The notes: a model not told the origin generated them from the letters alone. A stretch of 64,000 nucleotides of DNA from Chitinophagaceae bacterium (GCA_024508725.1 JANINS010000001.1:181837-245836); one strand, 5' to 3'; numbered from the stretch's first letter, positions 34,003 through 43,191 are shown. Program-made: numbers and translations.

Positions 34003-35673
34003 TTATTTCTTCTTAAGATTTGGATGCGGAGCAGGTACTGTGTTACCACCTTCTTCAGTAGTTGGCTGAAGATCAACTGTATTTACATCACCACCTTCAG
34101 AACCGTAAGAGAAGATGAATCTGTCTTCAGAAAGACCTTGTTGCTCAACCATGTAACGGATAACAGCATTTACTCTGTCCCAGCTCAATTGTTGTGCTCT
34201 CTTATCAGCCGCACCATAACCTACTACCCTTACACGGCAACCTGGATTAGCACGAACCTGAGATGCTGCAGTAGCAAGTACAGACTTAGCATCATTGCTT
34301 AGAGCGATAGAACCTGAACGGAATTGTACACTTGGTAATGAGCTGATTCCGCAATTTCCAACTGTACCAGTACCGAGGCTATCGATTCTCTTACGAAGTT
34401 CAGTACAGCAAGGAGGTTCTGGGCAATTACCAACACCATCAGCATTTACAGGGAAGCAAGATTGCTGAGTCAGCAATTCTTTATCACGGCAATCAGGTAC
34501 ACCGTCGCCATCTGTATCACGGCTTACACCATGTGAATCAACTGGACAACCAGCCGGAGTGTTTGGCTCAAGATCAAACTGATCTGTTACACCATCATTA
34601 TCAGCATCTGGCAAAATTGGCTTAGGCAATTGCATGTGAGTTGGTCTGTTCAACTCATTGTAGATAAAGTTGTTTGGATTCAACCACCACAATGGTTCAA
34701 CTCTCTTAGCAGAACTTCCGAGATTAAAGTTCAATCTAACGGTAGTGAAGCTATGAAGATCTTTGCCAGATCCATAAGCCAACCCGTCCATGTTGTCATC
34801 AAAGAAATAAGAGAAACGCTGTTCAACTCCCAGGTTAAATCTAGGGCTGATCTTACGAGCAATTCCAGCACCTGCACTTACACCATGAACCAGGATATAG
34901 TTTCCTTTGATTCTGCCAATAGTTTTATTACCATAATTAACAGGTCCATTGGTTTCATAATCGCCATCAGTTAAATTTTTCAACTGATCTCTTATATCTT
35001 TTCTTTCCTGATCGATCCAATTGATCTTGCTGAAGTCGTAAACACCACCAGAAGCATTTCTTGCGTCAACATCAACATCATTAGCTGCGGCAGTATATCC
35101 AACAAACACATATATGTTTGATTTTGGATTACCACGATAGTGGCTAATTGTGTTTAAAGACGCAATCAGATCCAAAGATCCTTGATGCATTCTACTACGA
35201 TAGTTAGTAAATACGCCACCTCCATTATTAGCCTGATTAGGTATATTACCAGGAGCAGCATAAACAGCCCAAGGGTTAAAACTTCCGGTTCCGGCACCCA
35301 CATTAGTTACCTGAGTCAATGGGTTTCTTGGTCTGTAATCATAACCCTTATTGAAAGTACCGTTATACTGACCACGGATTGAAAATACGTGACCCAAAGA
35401 CTTTCTCAAAGAGATACCGCCACCATAACCAAATTTAGAAGGCATATCGCCTTTCCAGAATGCATAACCTAACTGCAAACCCAGTTCCCACATATCCCTT
35501 GGTTTAGCAGGATAAGGGTACTGGTTGTTCATGAACTCATTATGCTGAGCCATTCTTTTACTAGGAATCTTCGAAGAGTCGCTCCAATTGTAGGTAGCGC
35601 TATTGTTTTGTGCAAAGCTTGACTGTATTAGGCATAAGAAGCCTACTATCAATGCGTACTTTTTGCTTGCCAT
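34003..35673 (-). CDS. OmpA-family outer-membrane protein with barrel and thrombospondin type 3 repeats
   Basis: The 556-residue protein has a signal peptide (about 1-21, ending QSSFAQ), then an outer-membrane barrel region (about 50-330, starting WELGLQLGYAFWKGD). Calcium-binding thrombospondin type 3 repeats (about 350-410: DADNDGVTDQFD, DTDGDGVPDCRD) follow, then an OmpA-like peptidoglycan-binding domain (about 445-540: VQFRSGSIALSNDAK, VVGYGAADKRAQQLSWDRVNAV). It should anchor the outer membrane to peptidoglycan. A consensus promoter lies upstream, consistent with high expression. A strong terminator follows. Confidence 0.9.
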   Translation of the reverse strand: MASKKYALIVGFLCLIQSSFAQNNSATYNWSDSSKIPSKRMAQHNEFMNNQYPYPAKPRDMWELGLQLGYAFWKGDMPSKFGYGGGISLRKSLGHVFSIRGQYNGTFNKGYDYRPRNPLTQVTNVGAGTGSFNPWAVYAAPGNIPNQANNGGGVFTNYRSRMHQGSLDLIASLNTISHYRGNPKSNIYVFVGYTAAANDVDVDARNASGGVYDFSKINWIDQERKDIRDQLKNLTDGDYETNGPVNYGNKTIGRIKGNYILVHGVSAGAGIARKISPRFNLGVEQRFSYFFDDNMDGLAYGSGKDLHSFTTVRLNFNLGSSAKRVEPLWWLNPNNFIYNELNRPTHMQLPKPILPDADNDGVTDQFDLEPNTPAGCPVDSHGVSRDTDGDGVPDCRDKELLTQQSCFPVNADGVGNCPEPPCCTELRKRIDSLGTGTVGNCGISSLPSVQFRSGSIALSNDAKSVLATAASQVRANPGCRVRVVGYGAADKRAQQLSWDRVNAVIRYMVEQQGLSEDRFIFSYGSEGGDVNTVDLQPTTEEGGNTVPAPHPNLKKK

Positions 35674-35726
35674 AGGTGAGATTTATATTATTAAAATTGT
35701 ATATCTCTAATTACCACTTGATTATG

Positions 35727-35757
35727 CAAAAATAGCCCTTGGGGTTTAAATACCAAA
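35727..35757 (-). promoter_or_regulatory. Consensus Bacteroidetes promoter of the OmpA-like gene
   Basis: On the minus strand TTTG (35754-35757) is followed by exactly 19 bases and then TATTTTTG (35727-35734), a full match to TTTG-N19-TAnnTTTG. The predicted start is near 35721, giving a leader of about 47 bases before the ATG at 35673. Confidence 0.85.
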
Positions 35758-35873
35758 TTTTTAAAATTTATTTCTGCATAAACAAAGAACTGCTTAAAGA
35801 CAATAACCACTGCTAATATGTTGCATAATGTTTTTAGTGTGGGTAAACACTATCTTGCAACTTTCTTACTCAC

Positions 35874-36836
35874 ATGAATCTTGCAAAACGGGTTATTGCT
35901 CAAGAAATTGTCCTATTCGAACAATATTTTAAGGAAGCTGTCAAAAGCCGTGCCTCACTGCTGGATCGAATCATGCAGTACATTGTAAAACGCAAAGGCA
36001 AGCAATTAAGGCCCATGTTTGTTCTTCTAAGTGCTAAGCTGGGTGGGCAAATCAATGAAAAAACATACAGAGCAGCATCCCTTGTAGAATTATTACATAC
36101 CGCAACGCTTGTACATGATGATGTAGTGGATGATTCATTGGAAAGACGGGGATTTTTTTCCATAAATGCATTGTGGAAGAATAAAATAGCAGTGCTTGTT
36201 GGGGATTATCTTCTTTCAAAAGGTTTATTGTTATCGCTCGATAATGGTGATTTCAGGGTGTTACAAATCATGTCTGAAGCAGTTCGGTTAATGAGTGAAG
36301 GTGAATTGCTGCAAATGGAAAAGGCCAGGAACCTGAACCTGAGAGAAGATATATACTACGAGATCATCAGGGGAAAAACCGCTTCTTTACTTGCTTCTGC
36401 CTGCTCTGCAGGAGCTTTTACCACCTTTACAGATGAAGTTTCGGTGGGGAAGATGAAATTATTTGGTGAAAAGGTGGGCATGGCTTTCCAATTAAAAGAT
36501 GATCTTTTCGATTACGGTTCTGCAGCCATCGGTAAACCTACCGGAAACGATATTAAAGAAAAGAAACTCACCCTCCCACTCATTTATACATTGAATAACT
36601 GCGATGCATCTTTAAGAAAAAAGATCATTTACATCGTAAAAAATGAGAATACGCAAAAAGATAAGGTGAAGTTTGTTATTGATGCAGTAACAGATTTCGG
36701 CGGTATTGCTTACGCTGAAAAGAAAATGTTTGCTTTTAGAGACGAAGCTTTAAGTATCTTACATGAATTCCCTCAATCTGAAGTAAGAGAGGCACTGGAA
36801 GAACTCGTTCGATATACCACCGATAGAAAGTACTAA
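35874..36836 (+). CDS. Polyprenyl diphosphate synthase (trans-type, octaprenyl/heptaprenyl-like)
   Basis: This 320-residue head-to-tail isoprenyl synthase makes the long side chain of menaquinone. The first aspartate-rich motif is HDDVVDDS (D82, D83, D86, D87), and the second is FQLKDDLFDYG near residue 207. GKQLRPMFVLLSA precedes the first motif. Chain length cannot be read reliably; menaquinone-7 would be typical for the group. The futalosine-pathway genes at 1.6-3.1 kb make the ring to which this chain is attached. It is coupled to recJ by a one-base overlap (TAATG). Confidence 0.92.
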   Translation: MNLAKRVIAQEIVLFEQYFKEAVKSRASLLDRIMQYIVKRKGKQLRPMFVLLSAKLGGQINEKTYRAASLVELLHTATLVHDDVVDDSLERRGFFSINALWKNKIAVLVGDYLLSKGLLLSLDNGDFRVLQIMSEAVRLMSEGELLQMEKARNLNLREDIYYEIIRGKTASLLASACSAGAFTTFTDEVSVGKMKLFGEKVGMAFQLKDDLFDYGSAAIGKPTGNDIKEKKLTLPLIYTLNNCDASLRKKIIYIVKNENTQKDKVKFVIDAVTDFGGIAYAEKKMFAFRDEALSILHEFPQSEVREALEELVRYTTDRKY

Positions 36837-38530
36837 TGGAGAAACGCTGGAAGATATTATCTGCTAACCCTGAACATGTTTCAGCTTTACAACAGGCTCT
36901 CAAGATCAGCCCAACGATCAGTAAAATTCTTGTGCAGAGAGGCATTCAAACTTTTGAGGAAGCCAAAACATTCTATCGCCCCCAGCTTTCAGATCTTCAT
37001 AGTCCCTGGTTAATGAAAGATATGGAACTTGCTGTTGAACGAATTCTACAGGCATTCCAACGTAAAGAAAAGATACTGGTATTTGGTGATTATGATGTGG
37101 ATGGAACTACATCGGTTGCTTCCATGTATCAATTTCTAAAAGCCCAGTACGATGCAGTTGATTTTTACATTCCGCATAGGTATAAAGAAGGTTATGGTAT
37201 CTCTAAACCAGGGATTGACTTTGCTAAGGAAAACGGGTTTGAACTAATTGTTTCTCTCGACTGCGGAATTAAATCAATTGAGTTGATCGCTTATGCCAAA
37301 GAACTTGGCATCGACTTCATTGTTTGTGATCACCATTTACCTGATAAGGAACTCCCGAAAGCAGTTGCTATTCTAAATGCAAAACAACCTGATTGCAATT
37401 ATCCTTATAAAGAATTGTGTGGATGTGGTGTTGGTTTTAAGTTGATGATGGCGCTTACAGAAAAACTTGGTTTGCCAGATAGCGCTTACCTGAAATATCT
37501 TGACCTTGTAGCCACTGCTATTGCTGCAGACATTGTTCCGATGACCGGTGAGAATCGTGTACTTGCCTATTATGGTTTGAAACAGGTGAACGAATCCCCT
37601 TGTGCCGGAATAAAAGCATTAATGCAACTGGCTGCTGTGCAGAAAGAGATGCACATCAACAGCCTGGTATTTGTAATCGCTCCACGAGTGAACGCTGCAG
37701 GAAGAATGGATGATGCCAGGAAAGCGGTACAGCTTTTTATTGAGAAGGATCCGGCTAAGGCACTGGAGTTTGCAGAGATGTTACACAGCGATAATACCGA
37801 TCGCCGTGAAGCTGATACAAACATCACCGAAGAAGCACTTTCATTATTACGAAATGATGGCTTGGCAAGCAGAAAAACCACTGTGGTTTTCCAGGAACAT
37901 TGGCACAAAGGCGTTGTAGGTATTGTTGCCTCAAGGCTGATAGAAAGCTATTACCGACCTACGGTTGTATTGACCAAAAGCGGTGATGTAGTTGCCGGCT
38001 CTGCCAGAAGTGTTGCCGGCTTTAATTTGTATGAAGCCATTCATGAATGTCGTGATCATTTATTAGGGTATGGTGGACATTTCGCTGCCGCTGGGATGAC
38101 TTTACTTCCTGAAAATGTAGAAGCCTTCAGTAATAAGTTTGAAGAAGTAGTTAGCCGTATCATTCAACCGGAATTACTCATTCCTGAGATCGTTATTGAT
38201 GCTGAAATAGACTTTACTGAACTGAAAGAATCTTTCTACAATATCATCTGCCAGATGGAACCTTTCGGACCGGAGAATCTTCGTCCGGTGTTTGTAGCAA
38301 GAAATGTGAAGGAAGCAGGGTTCTCTAAAATTGTGAAAGATCAGCACATACGGTTCGTACTAAAACAAAATGGTATCACATTTACGGGTATTGGATTTGG
38401 TTTAGCTACTAAGTTTCACCTGCTGCAAATGAATCATCCGTTGGATGTGGTTTTCACGTTAGACATGAACGAATGGCAAGATTCTAAAACACTTCAATTA
38501 AAGGTGATTGATTTAAGATTGAGCGTATAA
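36836..38530 (+). CDS. recJ: Single-strand-DNA exonuclease RecJ
   Basis: RecJ degrades single-stranded DNA 5' to 3' in recombination and repair. The 564-residue protein shows the DHH-family motifs LVFGDYDVDGTTS, SLDCGIKS, CDHHLPD and the DHHA1 region with GYGGHFAAAGMTL, then a C-terminal OB-like domain with MEPFGPENLRPVF. Length is that of RecJ (about 560-580). It starts within the stop of the polyprenyl synthase gene. Its own stop lies at the A run beside the htpG terminator. Confidence 0.95.
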   Translation: MEKRWKILSANPEHVSALQQALKISPTISKILVQRGIQTFEEAKTFYRPQLSDLHSPWLMKDMELAVERILQAFQRKEKILVFGDYDVDGTTSVASMYQFLKAQYDAVDFYIPHRYKEGYGISKPGIDFAKENGFELIVSLDCGIKSIELIAYAKELGIDFIVCDHHLPDKELPKAVAILNAKQPDCNYPYKELCGCGVGFKLMMALTEKLGLPDSAYLKYLDLVATAIAADIVPMTGENRVLAYYGLKQVNESPCAGIKALMQLAAVQKEMHINSLVFVIAPRVNAAGRMDDARKAVQLFIEKDPAKALEFAEMLHSDNTDRREADTNITEEALSLLRNDGLASRKTTVVFQEHWHKGVVGIVASRLIESYYRPTVVLTKSGDVVAGSARSVAGFNLYEAIHECRDHLLGYGGHFAAAGMTLLPENVEAFSNKFEEVVSRIIQPELLIPEIVIDAEIDFTELKESFYNIICQMEPFGPENLRPVFVARNVKEAGFSKIVKDQHIRFVLKQNGITFTGIGFGLATKFHLLQMNHPLDVVFTLDMNEWQDSKTLQLKVIDLRLSV

Positions 38531-38562
38531 AAAAAGTCGTCCCGCTTCTTCAGCAGGACGAC
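38531..38562 (-). terminator. Intrinsic terminator of htpG
   Basis: On the minus strand GTCGTCC (38556-38562) pairs with GGACGAC (38536-38542); the outer 7 bp are perfect, and TGCT/AGCG partly extend it. A run of T residues (38530-38535 on the complement) follows. A second small hairpin, TGAGCC-TCC-GGCTCA, lies at 38572-38586. Confidence 0.8.
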
Positions 38563-38590
38563 AAATATTCCTGAGCCTCCGGCTCAACAT

Positions 38591-40426
38591 CTAAGCTTCT
38601 ACTATTATCGAACTCTTCTTCTCTCCCTGCATCAACTCAACACTTCTACTGATAAACTCTGTAAGGCTATTTCCTTTTAACAAACCTTGTGAAAGCAACG
38701 CAAGGTCAGCTAAGTTTTTTACCTGCTTTTCCTGTGTATCCTTATTACTTTCCTTCAAAAGATTCTGGTAGATGGGATGATTCCCGTTTACTGTTAATGT
38801 TACTTCATCAGGCATTGCTCCATAAAAACTCATTCCACCACCCATAGATGCCATGTCTTTCATTCTTCGCATAAACTCAGGTCGTGTAGCAACTACAGGT
38901 GCAGTTTCAGGACTTAAACCTTTTACTTCAACCGTAACATGCAACTCCGGTATTTGCATACCAAACATTTCCTTCAGCTTCTCTTCTTCCTCTTTACTAA
39001 GTACACTTTCATTGCTTTCCTGCTTATCAATTAAGTTATCAGCAATATCTGAATCTACTCTTGTGAAGTGAACATTCTCCCACTTCATTTCCATCTGGTT
39101 AATGAAAGCTGAATCAACAAGCGTTTCCATCTTCACCACTTTATATCCTTTATCCTGTGCCGCTTTAATGTAGCTATGTTGCTGAACAGGATCAGTAGTG
39201 TATAAGATCACCAACTTACCATCTTTGTTTTTCTGCGTTGCTTCGGTTTCCGTTCTGTACTCATCATAAGTATAGAATTTTCCTCCGGCAGCATCTTCCA
39301 TCACCAAAAACTTGTTGGCTTTCTCCAGGAACTTGTCGTCCGTCATCATTCCATACTTCACAAACAAGCCAAGGCTCTCCCACTTCTGCTCGAATTCACT
39401 TCTTTCTTTGTTGAAGATCTCTTCCAGCTTATCTGCCACTTTCTTAGTGATGTGATTGTTGATCTTTTTCACATTCGGATCACCCTGCAAATAACTTCTG
39501 CTAACGTTCAATGGAATATCCGGACTGTCTATCACACCATGCAGCAACATCAAAAACTCCGGAACAATATCCTTCACTTCATCTGTTACAAAAACCTGGT
39601 TGCTGTAGAGCTGAATTTTGTCTTTTTGTATCTCGTAACTCTGCTTGATCTTAGGGAAATACAATACTCCCGTTAAGTTGAAAGGATAATCAACATTCAG
39701 ATGGATCCAGAACAAAGGTGTTTCTCCAAATGGATATAACTCCTTATAAAAACTCTGGTAATCTTCTGTTGTAAGTTCAGAAGGTTTTCTTGTCCAGATA
39801 GGATTGGTATTGTTGATCTGCTTGTCTTCGAAATAAATGGCAACGGGTAAGAACTTACAGAATCTTGTGAGGATAGAACGTATCCTGTCTGCTTCTAAAA
39901 ACTCCTTGCTTTCTTCGTTAATGTGCAGAACGATCTTTGTGCCTCTCTGGCTGTAATCAACATTATATAATTCAAATTCAGGGCTTCCATCGCAGCTCCA
40001 GTACACACCACTTTCATCTTTAAAGCTCTTAGTGTAGATCTCCACTCTGTCACTCACCATAAAAGCACTGTAAAAGCCCAGACCAAAATGACCAATGATG
40101 TTGGCATCTTTATACTTATCCAAAAACTCTTCTGCACCACTAAAAGCCACCTGGTTAATGTATTTATCAACCTCTTCAGCTGTCATACCAATACCACGAT
40201 CTGTAATGGTTAAGGTCTTTTCTTTTTCATCGATCGCTACATCAATTCTCAGTTCACCAAGGTCTCCTTTCGCTTCACCAATTGATGACAATGTTTTTAA
40301 TTTCTGCGTCGCATCTACAGCATTACTCACAAGCTCACGAAGAAATATCTCGTGTTCGCTGTAGAGGAATTTCTTGATGATCGGGAAAATGTTCTCGGTC
40401 TGTACTCTTATCTGTCCTTTTTGCAT
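38591..40426 (-). CDS. htpG: Molecular chaperone HtpG (Hsp90)
   Basis: HtpG is the bacterial Hsp90 ATPase. The 611-residue protein begins MQKGQIRVQTENIFPIIKKF and has the GHKL-fold ATP motifs ELVSNAVDATQKL, TDRGIGMT and GHFGLGFYSAFMVSD, a middle domain (TGVLYFPKIK, SYLQGDPNVKK) and a C-terminal dimerisation region. The frame runs on to 40504, but that extension has no family counterpart, so I start at 40426. Upstream is a composite intergenic repeat, so its promoter may be embedded in or insulated by it. Confidence 0.96.
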   Translation of the reverse strand: MQKGQIRVQTENIFPIIKKFLYSEHEIFLRELVSNAVDATQKLKTLSSIGEAKGDLGELRIDVAIDEKEKTLTITDRGIGMTAEEVDKYINQVAFSGAEEFLDKYKDANIIGHFGLGFYSAFMVSDRVEIYTKSFKDESGVYWSCDGSPEFELYNVDYSQRGTKIVLHINEESKEFLEADRIRSILTRFCKFLPVAIYFEDKQINNTNPIWTRKPSELTTEDYQSFYKELYPFGETPLFWIHLNVDYPFNLTGVLYFPKIKQSYEIQKDKIQLYSNQVFVTDEVKDIVPEFLMLLHGVIDSPDIPLNVSRSYLQGDPNVKKINNHITKKVADKLEEIFNKERSEFEQKWESLGLFVKYGMMTDDKFLEKANKFLVMEDAAGGKFYTYDEYRTETEATQKNKDGKLVILYTTDPVQQHSYIKAAQDKGYKVVKMETLVDSAFINQMEMKWENVHFTRVDSDIADNLIDKQESNESVLSKEEEEKLKEMFGMQIPELHVTVEVKGLSPETAPVVATRPEFMRRMKDMASMGGGMSFYGAMPDEVTLTVNGNHPIYQNLLKESNKDTQEKQVKNLADLALLSQGLLKGNSLTEFISRSVELMQGEKKSSIIVEA

Positions 40427-40473
40427 AATATATTTTTTATGGAGGTCGGCTCCTTTGCTACTATTGAACTTCC

Positions 40474-40493
40474 GTTGCGTCGCACTCTTGTAC
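40474..40493 (-). repeat. Dispersed GTACAAG repeat, copy 7 (inverted arm of a composite element)
   Basis: GTTGCGTCGCACTCTTGTAC is the exact reverse complement of the family core. It faces copy 8 at 40629-40648 across a 135-base interval containing a TTTGCG palindrome, so the pair forms terminal inverted repeats. Confidence 0.85.
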
Positions 40494-40520
40494 TTTCTTT
40501 TCATTACTGAACAAGAAGTA

Positions 40521-40599
40521 TCGCAAAGTGCACAAAGGAATCACAAAGTTCGCTAAGATGCTTTGCGAACCTTTGCGAAATACTTAGCGTTCTTTGCGT
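40521..40599. repeat. TTTGCG-type palindromic core inside the composite element
   Basis: The left arm CACAAAGTTCGCTAAG (40542-40557) and the right arm CTTAGCGTTCTTTGCG (40583-40598) are imperfect inverses, with GCTTTGCGAACCTTTGCGAA between them. The whole gap 40427-40727 (301 bases) holds only this core, the two flanking GTACAAG units and no gene. Confidence 0.65.
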
Positions 40600-40628
40600 T
40601 ACTGAAAAAGATCAGTAACCTTCTGAAC

Positions 40629-40674
40629 GTACAAGTGAGTGACACAACCGACGATGCCATGAAAGACTTCAGCC
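40629..40674 (+). repeat. Dispersed GTACAAG repeat, copy 8
   Basis: GTACAAGTGAGTGACACAAC leads to CGACGATGCCATGAAAGAC and TTCAGCC. It is the right arm of the composite element opposite copy 7 and closely matches copy 4. Confidence 0.8.
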
Positions 40675-40727
40675 GGACCGCAAAAATCAAATAAAATACC
40701 AATAGAAAAATCCTGACAGGATGACAA

Positions 40728-41222
40728 TTATTTCTTCATCCTGGTGTAGTGGATATAGTCGGTCATTGGCAGTTTCTCTTCACCTAACTGACGAAGTATC
40801 GTAACCAACTGTCCCCGATGAAAAGTTCCATGATTGAACATATGCACCAACACTTCCCAAACCGGCTGCTTGAACAGTTCTTTTTTGCTGTTGCGATACG
40901 AAAAAACATGCTCCAACTGAATCGCTGAAGCCTGTTTCACCCAATCCATCCAATCGCTACTTTGTTGAAGTAATCCATTCACCGCTTCCAATGTTGTAGG
41001 ATGGAATGTAAGGCTGGGAATGACCACATTTTCCTGTAGTTTCATTCGTTGCCACCAAATGCCTTCAGCATCCCACATATGAATGATGGTAGCATTTAAT
41101 GAATTGAAACTGCTCTTTACTTCAGCCTCCTGCTTTTCCGGGGAAATGCTTAGAACCTTTTTGGTAAGTTCATTGTTTGCCCAGTAATTATATGAAGCAT
41201 ACGAAACCAATAGCTCCTTCAT
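40728..41222 (-). CDS. DinB-family protein
   Basis: The 164-residue four-helix-bundle protein has the DinB layout: ELLVSYASYNYWANNELTKKVL at the N-terminus (key part YNYWANN), HMWDAEGIWWQRM, and the metal-binding histidines HMFNHGTFHRGQL near residue 133-145. DinB proteins often act as bacillithiol- or metal-dependent S-transferases; the substrate here is unknown. The frame opens at 41243, but MKELLVSY is the better start. A block of AATTCGTG repeats lies upstream. Confidence 0.8.
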   Translation of the reverse strand: MKELLVSYASYNYWANNELTKKVLSISPEKQEAEVKSSFNSLNATIIHMWDAEGIWWQRMKLQENVVIPSLTFHPTTLEAVNGLLQQSSDWMDWVKQASAIQLEHVFSYRNSKKELFKQPVWEVLVHMFNHGTFHRGQLVTILRQLGEEKLPMTDYIHYTRMKK

Positions 41223-41240
41223 GTTGTTTATTTTTGGAAA

Positions 41241-41332
41241 CACGAAATTGAAGACACGAATTATACTAATTACACGAATTTCACGAATTGTGAAACACGA
41301 ATTACATGAATTGAAACGAATTAGACGAATTG
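41241..41332. repeat. Cluster of CACGAATT direct repeats, block 1
   Basis: The gap between divergent genes is filled with near-tandem CACGAATT/ACACGAATT copies (at least six within 90 bases). Related blocks lie at 43161, 45992, 46069, 47578 and 48938, always intergenic. Confidence 0.75.
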
Positions 41333-41335
41333 ATT

Positions 41336-42559
41336 ATGGAAAATAAATTCACACTTACCGGTATCAGCTCTGTTGCCATGCATACAACACCGAAAGTTTT
41401 TCCGGAGTATGCTCATCTCACTCCTATTTATGCTACCTCTACTTTCACTTTTGATACTGCACAACAGGGAATGGAAAGGTTTATGGGAGAAGACAAAGGA
41501 AATATCTATAGCCGTTGGGGAAATCCCACTTTTAAAGTTGCTGAAGAAACGATCGCTGCACTGGAAGCTTTTGGATTGAAAGATGAAAATGGGAACCAGC
41601 TTCAGTTAAAAGCTTTATTGCATGCAAGTGGACAAGCTGCAATGACCACCATGTTCATGAGCAACCTGAAGGCAGGTGATAAAGTGCTTTCGCATTATTC
41701 ATTATATGGTGGAACACACGAGTTGTTGCATAAAGTTTTAGCAGCTTGTGGTGTAGAGCCGGTGATAGTGGATATGAGGGATCTGAACAAAGTTGAAGAA
41801 GCTATAAAGAATGATCCTGCCATCAAGATGGTGCATATGGAAACACCTGCAAACCCTACCATCAGTTGTGTAGATATTGAGGAGATAACCAAAATAGCGA
41901 AGCAGAAGAATCTGATCGTTTCAGTTGACAATACTTTTGCAACCTGCTACCTTCAACAACCATTCAGGTATGGAGTTGATTTCGTTTTTCATTCCACTAC
42001 AAAATTCCTGAATGGTCATGGAACAGCCATTGGTGGCGTGTTGCTTGGAAAAGACCTCAATTTTATGAAAACAAAAGCATGGAAATGGCATGCTTTACTT
42101 GGTGGAAACAGTAATCCATTCGATGCCTTCTTATTAGGCATTGGAATGAAAACTTTAGAGGTGAGAATGGAAAGGCATTGCAGCAATGCTGAAGCTGTTG
42201 CTAAGTTTTTAGAACAGCATTCAGCTATAGCTCATGTGAATTACCCTGGCCTGGATTCTCATCCTGACAAAGCTGTTGCACAAAAGCAAATGAAACACCC
42301 CGGTGCTGTAATGAGCTTTGAATTAAAAGGTGGATTAGATGCAGGAAAAACATTCATTGATAAACTGCAGATGTGTGTAAGAGCAGTATCACTTGGAACC
42401 GTTGATACGTTGATCTCTCATCCCGCTTCAATGACACATTTTGGTGTAAAGAAAGAAGAAAGAGAATCCTACGGCATTACTGATGGACTGATACGAATGA
42501 GTGTGGGTATCGAGAATATAGAAGATATCCTCAACGACCTGGAACAGGCATTAAAATAA
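41336..42559 (+). CDS. Cys/Met-metabolism PLP enzyme (gamma-lyase/gamma-synthase family)
   Basis: The 407-residue PLP enzyme of the MetB/MetC/MGL family has SHYSLYGGTHELL, the aspartate before the cofactor ring in SVDNTFATCYLQQP and the Schiff-base lysine in FHSTTKFLNGHG. CVRAVSLGTVDTLISHPASMTH near the C-terminus (key part LGTVDTLISHP) is typical. It could be a methionine gamma-lyase, cystathionine gamma-synthase/lyase or O-acetylhomoserine-type enzyme; the sequence alone does not decide. The frame opens at a TTG at 41330; ATG 41336 is more likely. Confidence 0.9.
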   Translation: MENKFTLTGISSVAMHTTPKVFPEYAHLTPIYATSTFTFDTAQQGMERFMGEDKGNIYSRWGNPTFKVAEETIAALEAFGLKDENGNQLQLKALLHASGQAAMTTMFMSNLKAGDKVLSHYSLYGGTHELLHKVLAACGVEPVIVDMRDLNKVEEAIKNDPAIKMVHMETPANPTISCVDIEEITKIAKQKNLIVSVDNTFATCYLQQPFRYGVDFVFHSTTKFLNGHGTAIGGVLLGKDLNFMKTKAWKWHALLGGNSNPFDAFLLGIGMKTLEVRMERHCSNAEAVAKFLEQHSAIAHVNYPGLDSHPDKAVAQKQMKHPGAVMSFELKGGLDAGKTFIDKLQMCVRAVSLGTVDTLISHPASMTHFGVKKEERESYGITDGLIRMSVGIENIEDILNDLEQALK

Positions 42560-42562
42560 TGA

Positions 42563-42618
42563 TCGCACAGAGCCAATGAGAAAACACAAGAATATTGTAG
42601 CCCTGCTTCTCTGTGCGA
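42563..42618. repeat. CACAGAG intergenic inverted repeat
   Basis: TCGCACAGAG (42563-42572) and CTCTGTGCGA (42609-42618) are perfect 10-bp inverted arms with a 36-base loop, filling the gap between the PLP enzyme and GNAT genes. There is no T run, so it is not an ordinary terminator. Confidence 0.55.
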
Positions 42619-42631
42619 AACAAAATTTATT

Positions 42632-43096
42632 ATGAACAATATTACTATACGAAGAGCGGAACGTAAAGACTGTCTGCAGTTATTAGAGTTAGTTAGAGAG
42701 CTTGCTGTTTATGAGAAAGCACCTAACGAAGTGACTGTTACACCTGAACATTTCGAAGAAACAGGGTTTGGTGAGAATCCTGTATGGTGGGCTTTTGCAG
42801 CAGAAGTGGATGGAAAAATCATCGGCTTTGCACTTTATTACATTCGTTATTCTACCTGGAAAGGTGCTCGAATGTACTTAGAAGATATTCTCGTAACAGA
42901 GAGCTGGCGAGGTAAAGGGATCGGGAAACTTCTCTTTAATTGCCTGATTGAAGAAGCAAAAGAAAAAGGCTGGAAAGCGATATCATGGCAAGTACTGGAA
43001 TGGAATGAGCCTGCTATCAATTTTTATAAAAAATACAATGCATCTTTCGATCCTGAATGGGTGAATTGCAGCCTTATCGTGAATAGTGAATCGTGA
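42632..43096 (+). CDS. GNAT-family N-acetyltransferase (diamine acetyltransferase-like)
   Basis: The 154-residue acetyltransferase has the acetyl-CoA motif VTESWRGKGIGKLLF (about 86-100) and the SSAT-like ending WNEPAINFYKKYNASFDPEW. Similar proteins acetylate spermidine, thialysine or related polyamines; the substrate is inferred by similarity only. The N-terminal NNITIRRAERKDC and ELAVYEKAPNEV also match that subfamily. It is convergent with efp, from which it is separated by a shared hairpin. Confidence 0.85.
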   Translation: MNNITIRRAERKDCLQLLELVRELAVYEKAPNEVTVTPEHFEETGFGENPVWWAFAAEVDGKIIGFALYYIRYSTWKGARMYLEDILVTESWRGKGIGKLLFNCLIEEAKEKGWKAISWQVLEWNEPAINFYKKYNASFDPEWVNCSLIVNSES

Positions 43097-43125
43097 ATGA
43101 ACGATCAACTTCGGAGATGTATATA

Positions 43126-43157
43126 AAAAGATAGAGGCTGACTTGATCAGCCTCTAT
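43126..43157 (-). terminator. Intrinsic terminator of efp
   Basis: ATAGAGGCTGA (43131-43141) and TCAGCCTCTAT (43147-43157) form a perfect 11-bp stem with a five-base loop. On the minus strand it is followed by TTTTT, so it terminates efp. It can also serve the convergent GNAT gene, although the T run on that side is weak. Confidence 0.85.
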
Positions 43158-43160
43158 TCT

Positions 43161-43190
43161 TGTAATTCGTGTTATTTGATTCAATTCGTG
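43161..43190. repeat. CACGAATT repeat, block 2
   Basis: TAATTCGTG and AATTCGTG occur as two copies here, in the orientation opposite to block 1, directly at the efp 3' end. Confidence 0.6.
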
Positions 43191-43191
43191 T

